Shown: piece after piece, positions 1-9,199 of the stretch
Layout: each line of letters begins with the position of its first letter
Numbering within the stretch: the first letter of the stretch is position 1
Source of the DNA: Spirogloea muscicola
Lineage: Eukaryota; Streptophyta; Zygnematophyceae; Spirogloeales; Spirogloeaceae
Direction: 5' to 3'
Length of the DNA: 18,364 nucleotides
NCBI GenBank assembly: GCA_009602725.1
Contig: WELB01000068.1
Coordinates: 145,439 to 163,802, forward strand
Made by a program: the position numbers and the translations under genes
Notes under the pieces: generated by a model
Seen by the model: the letters and a program-made list of their open reading frames with translations, nothing else
Told to the model about the DNA's origin: nothing
The model's database searches: none

Positions 1-113
<113 letters not shown>

Positions 114-278
114 ATGGGCAGGCCTCTCACAGCCGTTGCCTTACTTACAGGTGCTTTTCACTTTATCTCTGTCGATCTGGAAGAGCTCTTTTCGTTCTAA
201 AGGTGCACGCAATCGGCTGTTGCACCAGCGTCCAAGTCTCAGATTAAAGAGGAATGCGGCGGCTAATTAATAACGTGT

Positions 279-429
279 AATAGCCAGCTAGGTGCATACA
301 GAATATTCATGATTACGTTAGCGGAGTCACAGGCTACGCAAACAGGGCGCTCTTAGTACCCCCGTGTCAGCGACAGGAAGTCAGATAAGCTGAAGGGAGA
401 AAGAGCAACCGCGCTGCGCAATCTAGAGG
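279..429 (+). repeat. Direct repeat, copy A (about 150 bp)
   Basis: This segment aligns almost end to end with 2971-3112 (copy B). Shared blocks include GTGCATACAG or its variant, ACAGGGCGC, TACCCCCGTGTCAGC, GGAAGTCAGAT, AAGAGCAACC and GCTGCGCAA. I see perhaps 80% identity by eye, with one small gap in B. The copies lie near the two ends of the repeat block, about 2.7 kb apart. Confidence 0.85.
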
Positions 430-892
430 CAAGTGGAGGACTCGAGGAAGACAAAACACAGCTCTTTCAGAGCTATTTTGGCCCCTTTGCACCTTGTCAA
501 TTGCTTCGGGCTGTGTGCTTGGAAGCTTTTCTGGCCCCTTTGAACTTTGTATATTCTGTTTTGTGGGCTGGAAAATCACAGCCATCGCCCTCTACCAAAG
601 GAGTTTTTCTCTCATCCAGGGCTGGCTTTTCACAGTCCTTGCCCCCTTTGTATGAGCTTTCAGAACATGGTTATAGCTCCGAGGTACTCAGTTGAGGAGG
701 ATTTGAAGTTCTGCAAAGGAGCTCATAAGCATCAACTACCCGTGGCATGAGTTCGTCCCGGCGTTAACGGACGACTACGGGGCCAAAGGCTCGGTGGCTT
801 GACCTCGTCCAGCGGATTGCGCGGCGAGCGCTGTTCCGTCTGTGGTCTGACCAATATCATGCCGAGAGCAATGCGCATCCGTGTCTGATGTC

Positions 893-1018
893 CAGGCACT
901 TGCAGGCAGGCCGAGCTTTGGCTGCTGCTTCTGGGTCTCGACGAGGCGACAGGTTTTTGTTTGCTAAATACTCCGACTTCAGGCTATTGACTTAGAGATG
1001 TTGAGCACCCATTTGTAG
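893..1018 (+). repeat. Dispersed module, first copy (about 125 bp)
   Basis: The module has a GC-rich part (CAGGCAGGCCGAGCTTTGGC, then CTGCTTCTGGGTCTCG), a T-rich joint, then TACTCCGACTTCAGGCT and GAGCACCCATTTG. The same order recurs at 1145-1278. The first half alone recurs at 1912-1966 and the second half at 2413-2468. Confidence 0.75.
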
Positions 1019-1144
1019 AAGCGACTTGCTAAGCTCCACAATCAATTACTGTCCGTCTCGTTCAGACCTTGTACACTCTTTAGGGGCTGCCCTTCCACAG
1101 CCACGGCCCTCTGTGTAATCTCTCTTTCTGACCCCTTCGGCCCT

Positions 1145-1278
1145 CTGCACCTGTAGGTAGGCCGCGCTCTGGCTGCTGCTTTTCGGTTTCGCCGTGGTGA
1201 CACTGTTAGTTTCTTTCTTTCCAGCTGCAAACTACTCTGACTTACGGCTGCTGAATAGGGGCTATTGCACACCCATTC
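1145..1278 (+). repeat. Dispersed module, second copy
   Basis: Same order of blocks as 893-1018, about 252 bp downstream: GTAGGCCGCGCTCTGGCTGC, TTTCGGTTTCGCC, a T-rich joint, ACTCTGACTTACGGCTGCTG, then GCACACCCATTCG. Substitutions are scattered and no frame is preserved, which fits noncoding repeat decay. Confidence 0.75.
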
Positions 1279-2523
1279 GTTGAAGCCACTTCCGTAGCTG
1301 CTTCAGCCATTTCGGGCCTCTTTGGACCTTGTGTGATCAATATGGGGCTGGCCTTTCACAACTGGCCTTTCACAAGAAGAATGACACTTCCAGTAGACGG
1401 CGATGGCTGTGATTGGCCAGCCCATGAAAAAGAATGAAATAGGTCGAAGGGGTCAAAAAGAGGAAGGGCTCGCCCATTGAGGATAGGGGCTGGAAAAGCC
1501 AGCCCAAAGAATGAACAAAGTCAGAAAGCGTTGAAGCACATAGCTACTCAAGTGACCACTGGGTGCTCAATATCCCCTGTTGAGCAGCCGCAGGTCAGAG
1601 AAACTAGTCTCCTGGTGGCAGGTCCCGTCTTGCGGCTGCTCACCAAGGTATTTTGAGCACCCAGCTGCCACTTGAGACGCTGTGTGATGCTTTTCTGGCC
1701 ACTATAAGTTTTCTTCATTCTCTTTCTGGCTGACCAATGACAGCCATCGCCCTCTTCTGGAAGAGCCTTCCTTCTGTCTATAGCAGAGGCTGCAGCCAGG
1801 GCGCGACCAGTACGCAGATGCAACGCGTGTGCCGTTGGCCGCCGGGTCGCTTACCCGAGTGATCCGCATGTGGCTGTCCGTTTCCTTCCAACATTCCCAC
1901 GCTCACGCAGTGCTCTTGCAGGCAGGGCGCGCTTTGGTTGCTACTTCTGGGTCTCGTCGGGGTGCGTCTGTTCTCTTTGACTTCTTGCCGAGCTGGCTGC
2001 TCACAGCCCTCGCCCCCTTTGTACTTGGCCACATATGGCCCTCCATCTCTTAATACACACGCATTTCCTTTAGGATGATGCAGATGTGAGTCCGGTTGAG
2101 TTGGGCTTGCCAGCTGCATATCTGTCTTTCTTGCGACGACGTGTTTCGGCCTGTTTGCAGCGTGCTCAGGCTAATGCCTTGCACCAGAAAGCTGGCCGAG
2201 CTCTAGTTGGTGGCAGAAGGGCTTCGTATCTGACATCTAGTATTCAGGCATCGATTAGCGACCTTTATGTTTTGACCCGTGGTTACTGAGCGGGTCAGAT
2301 TGCTGTAGATTATGTAGGTCTTTATATGTGCTTGCCTTTGTACTTGGCCTTTGGCCTTCGTTTGTTTCAAATACACGAAAGTATCCTTTTCTTTGGGAGA
2401 GCCACTTTCATCTTTTCCAGCTGCTAGTTACTCAGACTTACGGCTGCTGACTCAGGATCACTACACTCCATGCGCATTAGTCTCTTGCATAGCTGTGTAA
2501 TTTTGGCGCCTTTCAGCCCTTTG

Positions 2524-2683
2524 ATATTTGTCCACTCTTTGTGGGCTGGCTTTCCACAGCCCTCGCCCCCAGCCCTCGCCCCCTTCGTTTGTTTCAAATA
2601 CACGAAATTTCCTTGTGAAGAAAGTGCTCAACCATAGAGAAGAGGAGCTGGCAAAGCCAGCCCAAAAAAGAATGGACAATGTC
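2524..2683. repeat. Foldback: inverted copies of the core repeat
   Basis: The core repeat reads forward at 2524-2556 (TTTGTCCACTCTTTGTGGGC onward) and backward at 2645-2683, where the - strand reads ATTGTCCATTCTTTTTTGGGC and on. The arms of about 35 bp surround a loop of about 90 bp containing the CAAATACACGAAA module. A second, looser pair is at 1325-1360 and 1483-1525. Confidence 0.7.
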
Positions 2684-2970
2684 CAAAGCCAGAAGATAAA
2701 GGTGCCGAACAAGGACTACTCTAGAAAACACAAAATGATGCAGAGGGAAGCTCAGTACCCACGAGTAACATCAAGTCAGAGCGCGCTGCAGGGAAAGAGG
2801 CACTGCGAGCGAGCGTGCAATTGTGAGCGAGGAATTTCTTTCGTGTCATGGACCGCTGAAGCGATACTAACAGGCTTTGACATACTTGGGGAAGAGCACG
2901 TCTTATTGAGAGGAAATCAACCCCGCTCCTTGAAAGAAAGCGGCTGCTGATATGAAAGAATCGGCTGTGA

Positions 2971-3112
2971 AATGCCAGCCAGATGCATACAGGTGTTCAT
3001 GACGGAGCCAAAGGCTAGGCAGACAGGGCGCCCTCAATACCCCCGTGTCAGCAGTAGGAAGTCAGATGAGCTGAGGGGAGGAAGAGCAACCCCGCTGCGC
3101 AAGCCAGAGGCT
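2971..3112 (+). repeat. Direct repeat, copy B
   Basis: Partner of 279-429 in the same orientation. After copy B the sequence runs into GCTGCTGCAAGGGCGCGACC, a motif also present at about 1789-1812. This suggests that modules were shuffled rather than one intact element being duplicated. Confidence 0.85.
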
Positions 3113-3334
3113 GCTGCAAGGGCGCGACCAGCGCGGCGGTGCAAGGCAAGCTCCTGGAGCTCCGAGCGCCCAATTGGCGGCACGGCAGGGTATACTCTTA
3201 GCCTGTCATGACAAGTGGCACACCACTGGCCTGCCGTCTGGCAGGTGCTCCGTCTGCCACGTGGTGACGCCAAGTCAGCCATCCCAGCTGCCTGGAAGGA
3301 TACCGCAGGGCGGTGTGGCGGGGGGAGGGGGGGG

Positions 3335-3350
3335 GAGAGAGAGAGAGAGA

Positions 3351-3434
<84 letters not shown>

Positions 3435-3440
3435 GAGAGA
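3335..3440. repeat. (GA)n microsatellite upstream of the GRAM gene
   Basis: Nearly pure GA dinucleotide repeat with two GGGA interruptions, preceded by a G-rich run. It ends 184 bp before the start codon of the GRAM gene, so it may lie in the promoter or 5' UTR. Whether it has a regulatory role is unknown. The long open frames across it in several phases (Arg/Glu or Ser/Leu runs) are artefacts of the repeat. Confidence 0.97.
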
Positions 3441-3624
3441 TGTCGGGTGAAGGGGAAGTACTACTCGTTCGGTACCTTCACGCACTTTAGCTCTGTCCCC
3501 TTTGCCCCTCTGACCGCAGCCGCACCCTGTGCTGGCCGCACACCCCGCCCAGCTGCGCAGCACTGCCCATTCGGCCTCAAGAGGCGCCTGAGCAAGTGAA
3601 AAAGCGATACCAAGCGCTTGCAGG

Positions 3625-5991
3625 ATGGGGCTCTTTGGGCACTCGAACAAGGACAAGGCGGCCCAGGCGCAGGCGCAATCGCAGGCCCAGGCGCAGCCGC
3701 AACAGTCGCAGCAGAACCCAGCTGGGCCTTACGGGAGCACCGCCCCTGTCCCGGCGACGGCGTCGGCGGCCTCGACGACCGGCGGCGGCGCTTATCCGCA
3801 GCCCTACGATCAGACCCAGATGCATGCCGGGGAGGTGAGAGCGACAGGAAAAACAGCTCTTCCAGTACTGGTGGTTTAGAGTTCAAACCTTTCCAAGATC
3901 ATGTCGGGCCTATAACTCGGTTGTCACTAGAGTATTCGCCTGATTAGTGTAAAGTCAGTGGTTCAGAACGACTTGGGCCCATCCTCGAAGAAAGAATCAG
4001 GAAAGAGGAAGTAGCTGATGGTAGAGTTTAGCCTTGCCAAGGCTGAGGTTGAGGGTTCGAGTCCCTTTTTCCGCTTAGTGCAAGTTGATAGCATCAATCA
4101 GATATACAAAGAAAAGAATGGTAGATGCAGCCGGGGCCATAAGGTTGTGCCGGCTGAGTTCTGAGAACCAGCACCCATAAACCTCTGACGGACGCTGCAA
4201 TTGCGGCGGCGGCCATGGCAGTCGCAGGGAATCCCGGCGGACCCGCACTCAGCTTGGGGCGCGCCCGTCATGGGCTCGCCCGCTCAGCCGAGCGCCCACC
4301 CGGACAACCAGTGAGCAAGCTCCATCTGCCACCACTGCCAGCCGCTGTTGCCTTTGTAAAGTGTCATGCATTGATGACAGTGACTGATAGACAGTTGTGG
4401 GTCTTGGCAAGTGAAGGTACGCAGCAGGTGCACCGCATGGCCAGCCGCCGCCCAACTTCCAGCCCGCCGCAATTGGGACCCAGCCGCAGACGATGCCAGC
4501 ACCCTCGTCCTACGTGCAGACGCAACCCTCCACCACACGCAGTGAGCAGCCGCCTCTGCAGACTCTGCAGTCTGTCGCTTCCTGGTGCAAGAGTTCTCAG
4601 TCAGCTCAGCCGCCTGCGGCTTTGGAAGCCCTGTTATAGATTTTCACGATTGCGCTGCCTTTGTAATTGCAGATGCAATGGCTGGCATGCACGACCAGAT
4701 CAATCGTGGTATTTCACGTGCCAGCAATATTGCCGGCAACGTCTGGGAGCACAGTGAGCTGCCACGCCCTTATCCACCTTCCGATTTCTCTCCCTCTCTT
4801 TCCGCGCGTACTTTTGTGAAGCCTTTCCTTTGCACATTCATTTAAAATGATCATAATCAAGCAGTTGTTCAATTTGAACCATCTCTTATTGAATACTGCA
4901 GAGCTTTTCCTACAGAAATCAACGCATGCTGTGGCCATTGGTCCAGTCACTGACGACCTGCTGCTACGCCCCGTGCTCATGACCCTTGCTACTGCCACCT
5001 AGTAGAGCAGCTTCTGGCGTTGATGCAAGTAAGCCTTGTGACAAGCTGTGTGCATGGCCACAGTCAAAATGGGGCAGGATGTCACGGGCACCACGTTGGG
5101 CAAGCTGCAATCCGGTGCGGCGATGCTAAACGCGGGCGGGTCGGAGCGGCAGTGGCGCGCGACCTTCACGCCGGCGGCCGACGACGTCCTTCTCAACTAC
5201 TTTGCCTGCTACCTGTCCACGTCCACCGGGCCCGTTGCGGGCAACATCTTTGTGTCGCACAAGACTATCTCGTTCATCAGCGACCGTGCTCTCGCGTACC
5301 ACCCGGAGCCGGGCCAAGCCGCCTACAGCTACTACAAGGTAAGGAAGGCATGGGGAGCTGCCAGCCACTGGGTGGAATAGTGAGAGACTTAAGTATTTGA
5401 CTACAAAGGAAGGCCACAAGAGTAGCTCTGATGTTACTAGCTTGAGCTTCTGTTACCACTCATTTAACTTGTCCTCTTCACTTCCCTTGCTTTATTGCTT
5501 GATGCTTATGAGAAGCCTGTGAAGCAATCCTTGACAGTCGAAGCATCTGCTGCTCACATGGCTCGCACCTTGGTTCCCTACAACAGGTGGTGCTGCCGCT
5601 GGAGCGCGTGCGCGCAGTGAACCAGTCGGTGAACCAGCAGCAGCCGCGGGAGCAGTACCTGCAGGTGGACATGCAGGACGACCAGGACTTTTGGTTCATG
5701 GGCCTGCTCAACATTGACAAGACGTCGCGCGTCACGCAGCAGGCGCTGCAGGCGTTCCGCGACCCCGCTACGACGGCGTACCCGCCGCCCGCGCACGGCC
5801 AGTCGGACCCCGCCGCTGCGCAGGCCGCCGGCAGCGCCGCCGGCCCTGCCGGTTCGACGACTGGCAGCCATGGCACATATGCTACACCAGGCACAACCCA
5901 GGCGCAGCCTGCATACCCTGCAGCCCCTCAGTCCGTCAATAACCAGGGGCCAAATACTGTGCCCTACGGAGCGCAAACTGGGATGCACTGA
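3625..5991 (+). CDS. GRAM-domain protein, plant GEM/FIP1-like (6 exons, 392 aa)
   Basis: Exons: 3625-3834, 4228-4310, 4417-4541, 4673-4753, 5064-5338, 5587-5991; phases agree at every junction. Residues 1 to about 140 are Gln/Pro/Ala-rich, with runs of AQAQ. Residues about 146-166 (INRGISRASNIAGNVWEH) match the amphipathic segment that precedes GRAM in plant GEM-like proteins. The GRAM domain spans about 197-315, seen as LLNYFACYLSTSTGPVAGN, AYSYYKVVLPLERVRAVN and DFWFMGLLN. A Pro/Ala/Gly/Gln-rich tail ends in GMH. GRAM domains usually bind phosphoinositides or membranes. In plants this family includes GL2-expression modulator and ABA-responsive members, but neither role can be assumed here. 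The start is the first in-frame ATG after a stop-bearing GC-rich leader. Plant relatives are usually about 200-300 aa, so the tails are extra. No paralogue or operon-like neighbour is present. Confidence 0.9.
4005..4075 (+). pseudogene. trnG-GCC: Relic tRNA-Gly(GCC), organelle type, in GRAM intron 1
   Basis: A complete cloverleaf can be drawn. Acceptor arms 4005-4011 and 4068-4074 have 6 of 7 positions paired, with an A/G mismatch at the second position. The D stem is GCT/AGT. The anticodon stem is TAGCC/GGCTG around loop TTGCCAA, with anticodon GCC at 4036-4038. The T arm is GAGGG-TTCGAGT-CCCTT. From memory it closely resembles plant mitochondrial trnG-GCC and is unlike eukaryotic nuclear tRNA-Gly. 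The mismatch, a G-T pair in the D stem and an apparently short D loop suggest a decayed nuclear copy of mitochondrial DNA. It sits on the sense strand of intron 1 (3835-4227). A bacterial or plastid source is less likely but not excluded. Confidence 0.72.
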
Positions 5992-7041
5992 GGCCCTCTC
6001 TGCCACTACAGCGGGTCTAGGTTTGGCAATATCTTCTTGTCACTTACATTGTAGTCTCCAGCCGGGAGAATGCACCTTGTCATGGCTCTTGTTGACAGCA
6101 CGTGCACATCAACTCGAGGGAGGCCCCGTCAGGTTGATATGCTGGGACGAGTCCTGTATCTACCTTGCCACTTACACCAGTGGCGACATGACTTCCAGCA
6201 ATTCATTGACCACTTACTGTCTGCCTTACTGTAAAACATTGTGGTGACAATAAGCTCCGTATTGTCGCAGCTGGAATGTCTGTCTGCCGCTGAGAGAATC
6301 TTAGCTGCTCTACACTGACAGCACGCACCTGCCCAGCATGGCAATCATATGCAAGATGTCAAGGTTTTTATAGCACTCAGTCTTCAGGAACTATTACAAA
6401 CTTACTGGGTCTGCTCTTTATTTGGCCAGCAGTCGCTAGCTGGCACTACATTTCTTTGGCATGGACATGTATGGCGGCTACAGAACGAAGTGGTATTCCT
6501 CCTCCATCGCCTGGCACTGCATGTCGATGCTCGCCGATGTAGTCGGGCTGGTAGCTGAGGCCTTTCTAGCATCCCGCAAGCCATTGTTGCAAGCTATAGC
6601 ATGCGCCTATGTTTGAGTCTTCAGCGCTCCCAGGCACTCGCAATACACCAGTGTGCTAGCCTAGGCACCAGCCGAGGCTAATGACTTCCATGGTGGTGGT
6701 TTGGCTACTCAGCTTAGCTTGTCAGACATGCATGTGCTCACTCGGGGATTAGTGTCCCTCTTACAAAGCTCATTACCCTGTAAACAGGACAGTTGAAAAG
6801 CTAGAATTGGCCTCCTTTTCAACTTCATGCGCACCGCGCGCCTTCTATCTTTGGCAATGTAGTGCCAGTGTATTCCATGGGTAGGCCTCGGTCATGTCAT
6901 TTGCAGTTGGTTAGTATGCAGTTGGAGTCTATAAACTCAAGCTCAACCGTGATCCTTACATTACCTTGTCTTCACAATTCTGGCTGGCGGTTGCCAGACT
7001 GTTCCTCTTCAGTATGGTTTGTAAAGAAGCGGTCGCATCAG
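5992..7041. other. 3' UTR and intergenic stretch, no gene seen
   Basis: No frame here has recognisable protein character. A weak direct duplication is visible: about 6053-6110 and 6280-6333 share a GGGAGAATG/GAGAGAATC-like block followed by TGACAGCACG. Nothing else stands out. Confidence 0.6.
6230..6234 (+). terminator. Candidate polyadenylation signal TGTAA for the GRAM gene
   Basis: TGTAA lies 239 nt past the GRAM stop codon. TGTAA is the usual poly(A) signal of many chlorophyte algae. Another TGTAA at 6779-6783 is a possible alternative. This is motif evidence only. Confidence 0.35.
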
Positions 7042-7560
7042 GAAGTTTTGGCAGTCGCGCTTTCAAGATTTCTTGCCAACAACCTCCAATATGTCAATGC
7101 ATCTGTGGTGCGTAGCATTGCAGCGAGACTGGTAGTTCAGCAGCAAGCCAGTGGCGTGCAACCGGCCACCTCTACCACAGCCGGTATGAAGAGTAGTTCA
7201 TGTGGGCTCCATGGGTCGTCAACTTGTGTTTCGTTGAACATTTGTTCGAGCGCTGTTGAGCACCCCCGTCTAGAAAGCATGGTGAAGCAAATTCTTGCAT
7301 GCTGGGAGAGCTGCTCATGTGACAAGGAGGCACCCTTTACATCATGGATGATGTGAGACACCGCCCTTGCCCAACCTCGTCGTTTGGGTACAGCTCACTC
7401 AGATGATGTATTCCTCTTATTGCTTCCTCTTTTTTGGCACCAGGGCTTTCTTATCACCGTCATTGCCCTCATGGTCTGGGCTTGTTGTCTCTGGCGGCTG
7501 TATGCCAGCCTCGAGAAGAAGGCGTGGAATGCGCACAAAATGAACGGGAGGCCTAACAAA
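7042..7560 (+). other. Two possible exons of an unidentified single-pass membrane protein
   Basis: The first segment, 7042-7107, is bounded by CATCAG on the left and a GTGCGT donor at 7108; it reads EVLAVALSRFLANNLQYVNA then SV. The second begins at 7444, after a strong pyrimidine tract and CACCAG. It encodes GFLITVIALMVWACCLWRLY then ASLEKKAWNAHKM, which looks like a transmembrane helix with a basic cytoplasmic tail. The two join in frame. The frame then runs without a natural end into the retroelement fragment at about 7565. I recognise no family. It may be the 3' part of a gene broken by the insertion, or chance. Confidence 0.25.
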
Positions 7561-7873
7561 GCCTGGGGTACTGGGGACGTTGGGCAATGCTCAGCGGCAG
7601 CATGGCAAGCGCCAGCTGCATGTCGTGCAGCTCCGAGAGGCGGGCCGCCGGCCAGAGGTGCTCCTGGAGCCGGGCGCACAGCTGCTCGTCCACGAAGGCT
7701 GGTGAGCCCAGGGGGACCCCCACGAGTGTGAGGCCCCCGGCTGGTGTCTGGCAGCCGGAGGGCAGGCAGAGGAGGGCTGGCAGGCCCTGCGGACACCAGG
7801 CGCTGCATGTCGCCACAAAGATGTCCAGGCCGATCTCCTTCAACTGCTCCTCGAGGGTGGCGAAGGGTGCCAT
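7553..7873 (-). pseudogene. Reverse-transcriptase-element fragment, inverted left copy
   Basis: The - strand frame from 7873 reads through an RT-like segment with GVPLGSPAFVDEQL followed by LHDMQLALAMLPLSIAQRP. In many LINE-like and protist retroelements a G(V/A)P(L/I)GS-x-FV-x-x-(Q/K)L segment lies just after the RT catalytic core. Homology to the right-hand copy stops at about 7565. The part at 7751-7870 encodes about 40 residues (LEEQLKEIGLDIFVATCSAW and on) that lie upstream of where the right copy begins. No RT catalytic YxDD is present, so this is only a fragment. It is read head-to-head with the right copy. Confidence 0.72.
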
Positions 7874-8056
7874 ACACCAGCCGGGGGCATCACACTCCTC
7901 GGGGTTCCACTGGGCTCACCAGCCTTCGTGGACAAGCAGCTGTGCGCCCGGCTCCAGGAGCGCCTTCGGACAGCGGCCCGCCTCCCTGAGCTGCACGACA
8001 TGCGGCTTGCGCTTGCTATGCTGACGCGTAGCATTGCCCAACGTCCCCTGTACCTG
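7565..8056. repeat. Inverted repeat from the two retroelement fragments
   Basis: Arm 7565-7750 is the reverse complement of arm 7871-8056 at roughly 88% identity (about 22 differences over about 187 positions by eye), with a spacer of 120 bp. Perfect shared stretches include CTCACCAGCCTTCGTGGAC and CAGCTGTGCGCCCGGCTCCA. Transcription through it could give a long hairpin. Confidence 0.88.
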
Positions 8057-9161
8057 GCTCGAGCCCTCCCCTCCTCCCCGGCAGTGCAGGCCGCCTACGC
8101 AACCTTCGATGCAGGTATCCTGGCCAGCACAGCGGCCCTGTTTCAACACCCGGCCTTCCTGAAGACGCCGGCTGCGCCTTCAACAGGCCTCCCTGTCTGT
8201 GAGCCGCGGGGGTCCTGGGCTGCCGCCCACTGGCTCGCGCCTGCAGGGCAGCATACCTGGGTAGCTGGGCGCAGGTTGCGGCTGCGGTGGCCCAGCGATT
8301 CATCCCGCATGGGGGTCGCCTCCTAGAGCAGGCGGCAACGAACGTGGAGACCGGCGCGTTGCCTTTCCAGGCGGCTCTTCGCTCAGCCGGGGATGCGCTG
8401 CTTGAGGACCACCCCGCCCTCGTGCGACGGGCAGTTCCTTTCGCGCACCTCTCTCGTACGGCCGACCTCCGGGCCCAAGCTCGCTTCATGGCGGAGGTGG
8501 ATGCGGCCTCATGCACCACGGCGAGGGGCCTTCTGCCTTCGGACGACCTCCGGGGACGCGCGCTGCTTCTCTCGGCATCCTCACCATGGGCGGCAGCTTG
8601 GTTGTCTGCCCTGCCGATTTACGACGCGCTCTGGATGCCCGACGACGCCTTCCGCACGGCTGCACATCGCCTCCTCGGCTTCCACCAACCCTGCCTAAGT
8701 GGTGTACAGCAGCGTGAGTGCGGCGAGCGCAGCCCAGACGCGGCATCGTTGGCAGCCCACGTGCGCAACGGGAGGGGAGCGGACCGGCGCACACGACCTG
8801 CTCCGGAACGCGATGTTCGGCACTTTTGTTGAAGCCGGTTACGCTGTGGCGCTGGAGAACTCAAGCATCATGCCTCTGACTGCTGGCGCGGGTGGCAGCC
8901 TCCATACCCGCAGCGCCGACCTCGTCGCCAGCGCGCTCGGTGGGGGGCCCCGGCTCATGGCCGACGTCGTCACCACCGGCTGCGTCGATTCCCCAACGCT
9001 CGTCGGAGGCGGCGGGCTACGCAGTCCGCCAAGCGGCGGGCGTCGAGGGAACGCGGAGACCTTATCGCCCAGTGGGGGACGAGCATGGAACGCTTACGGT
9101 CACAACCTTGCCAACTCGAGGCCAGCTCGAGGCCAATTTGCGGCCGTCCGTCCCAGTGTGA
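7874..9161 (+). pseudogene. Degenerate 3' end of a non-LTR-type retroelement ORF
   Basis: The copy opens directly in the post-RT region (GVPLGSPAFVDKQL, LHDMRLALAMLTRSIAQRP) and continues through FDAGILASTAALF in one frame to about 8200. A second frame carries about 8270-8690 (AWLSALPIYDALWMP, FRTAAHRLLGF), a conserved segment of such elements. A third stretch, about 8720-9010, returns to the first frame with GGERTGAHDLLRNAMF, RSADLVASALGGG and MADVV. This resembles the C-terminal restriction-like endonuclease region, where the paired acidic positions would be the D of SADLV and the D of ADVV. The tail after about 9010 continues in yet another frame to 9161. At least three frameshifts and the missing 5' half make it dead. 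The exact clade is not determined. Confidence 0.78.
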
Positions 9162-9199
9162 AGTGGCCCTTGGTTTTTCCTCCTCAGCACCGGTTCGTG

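Larger units (their letters stand above)
114..3334. repeat. Gene-free mosaic of short dispersed repeats
   Basis: No conserved coding sequence is visible; the open frames are short and change frame within repeated motifs. The block is built from degenerate copies of a few modules in both orientations. A core of about 55 bp, GGGCTGGCTTTYCACAGCC followed by TCGCCC, occurs on the + strand near 115-150, 537-600, 618-660, 1060-1117, 1315-1365, 1702-1760, 1981-2035 and 2515-2580. It occurs on the - strand near 1395-1460, 1480-1525 and 2645-2700. A second module ends in TTTCAAATACACGAAA (2325-2399 and 2581-2620). Related copies of both modules lie beside the retroelement at 9200-9500. This looks like a graveyard of one or more non-autonomous elements; I cannot name the family. 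Confidence 0.75.

Noticed and set aside
2528-2950. 140-codon + strand open frame
   Set aside because: It spans two inverted copies of the dispersed core repeat and has no recognisable domain; the frame is not kept in other copies.
3174-3656. Long open frames across the GA tract on both strands
   Set aside because: They consist of Arg/Glu or Ser/Leu dipeptide runs forced by the microsatellite and have no conserved flank.
3596-3886. Arg-rich or Pro-rich open frames overlapping GRAM exon 1
   Set aside because: They are shadow frames of the GC-rich, Gln/Ala-coding exon; only the 3625 frame continues across phase-matched introns into the GRAM domain.
7395-7877. 160-codon - strand open frame rich in Gly, Pro and Arg
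   Set aside because: It is in a different frame from the recognisable RT-like peptide of the same strand and is a GC-rich shadow.
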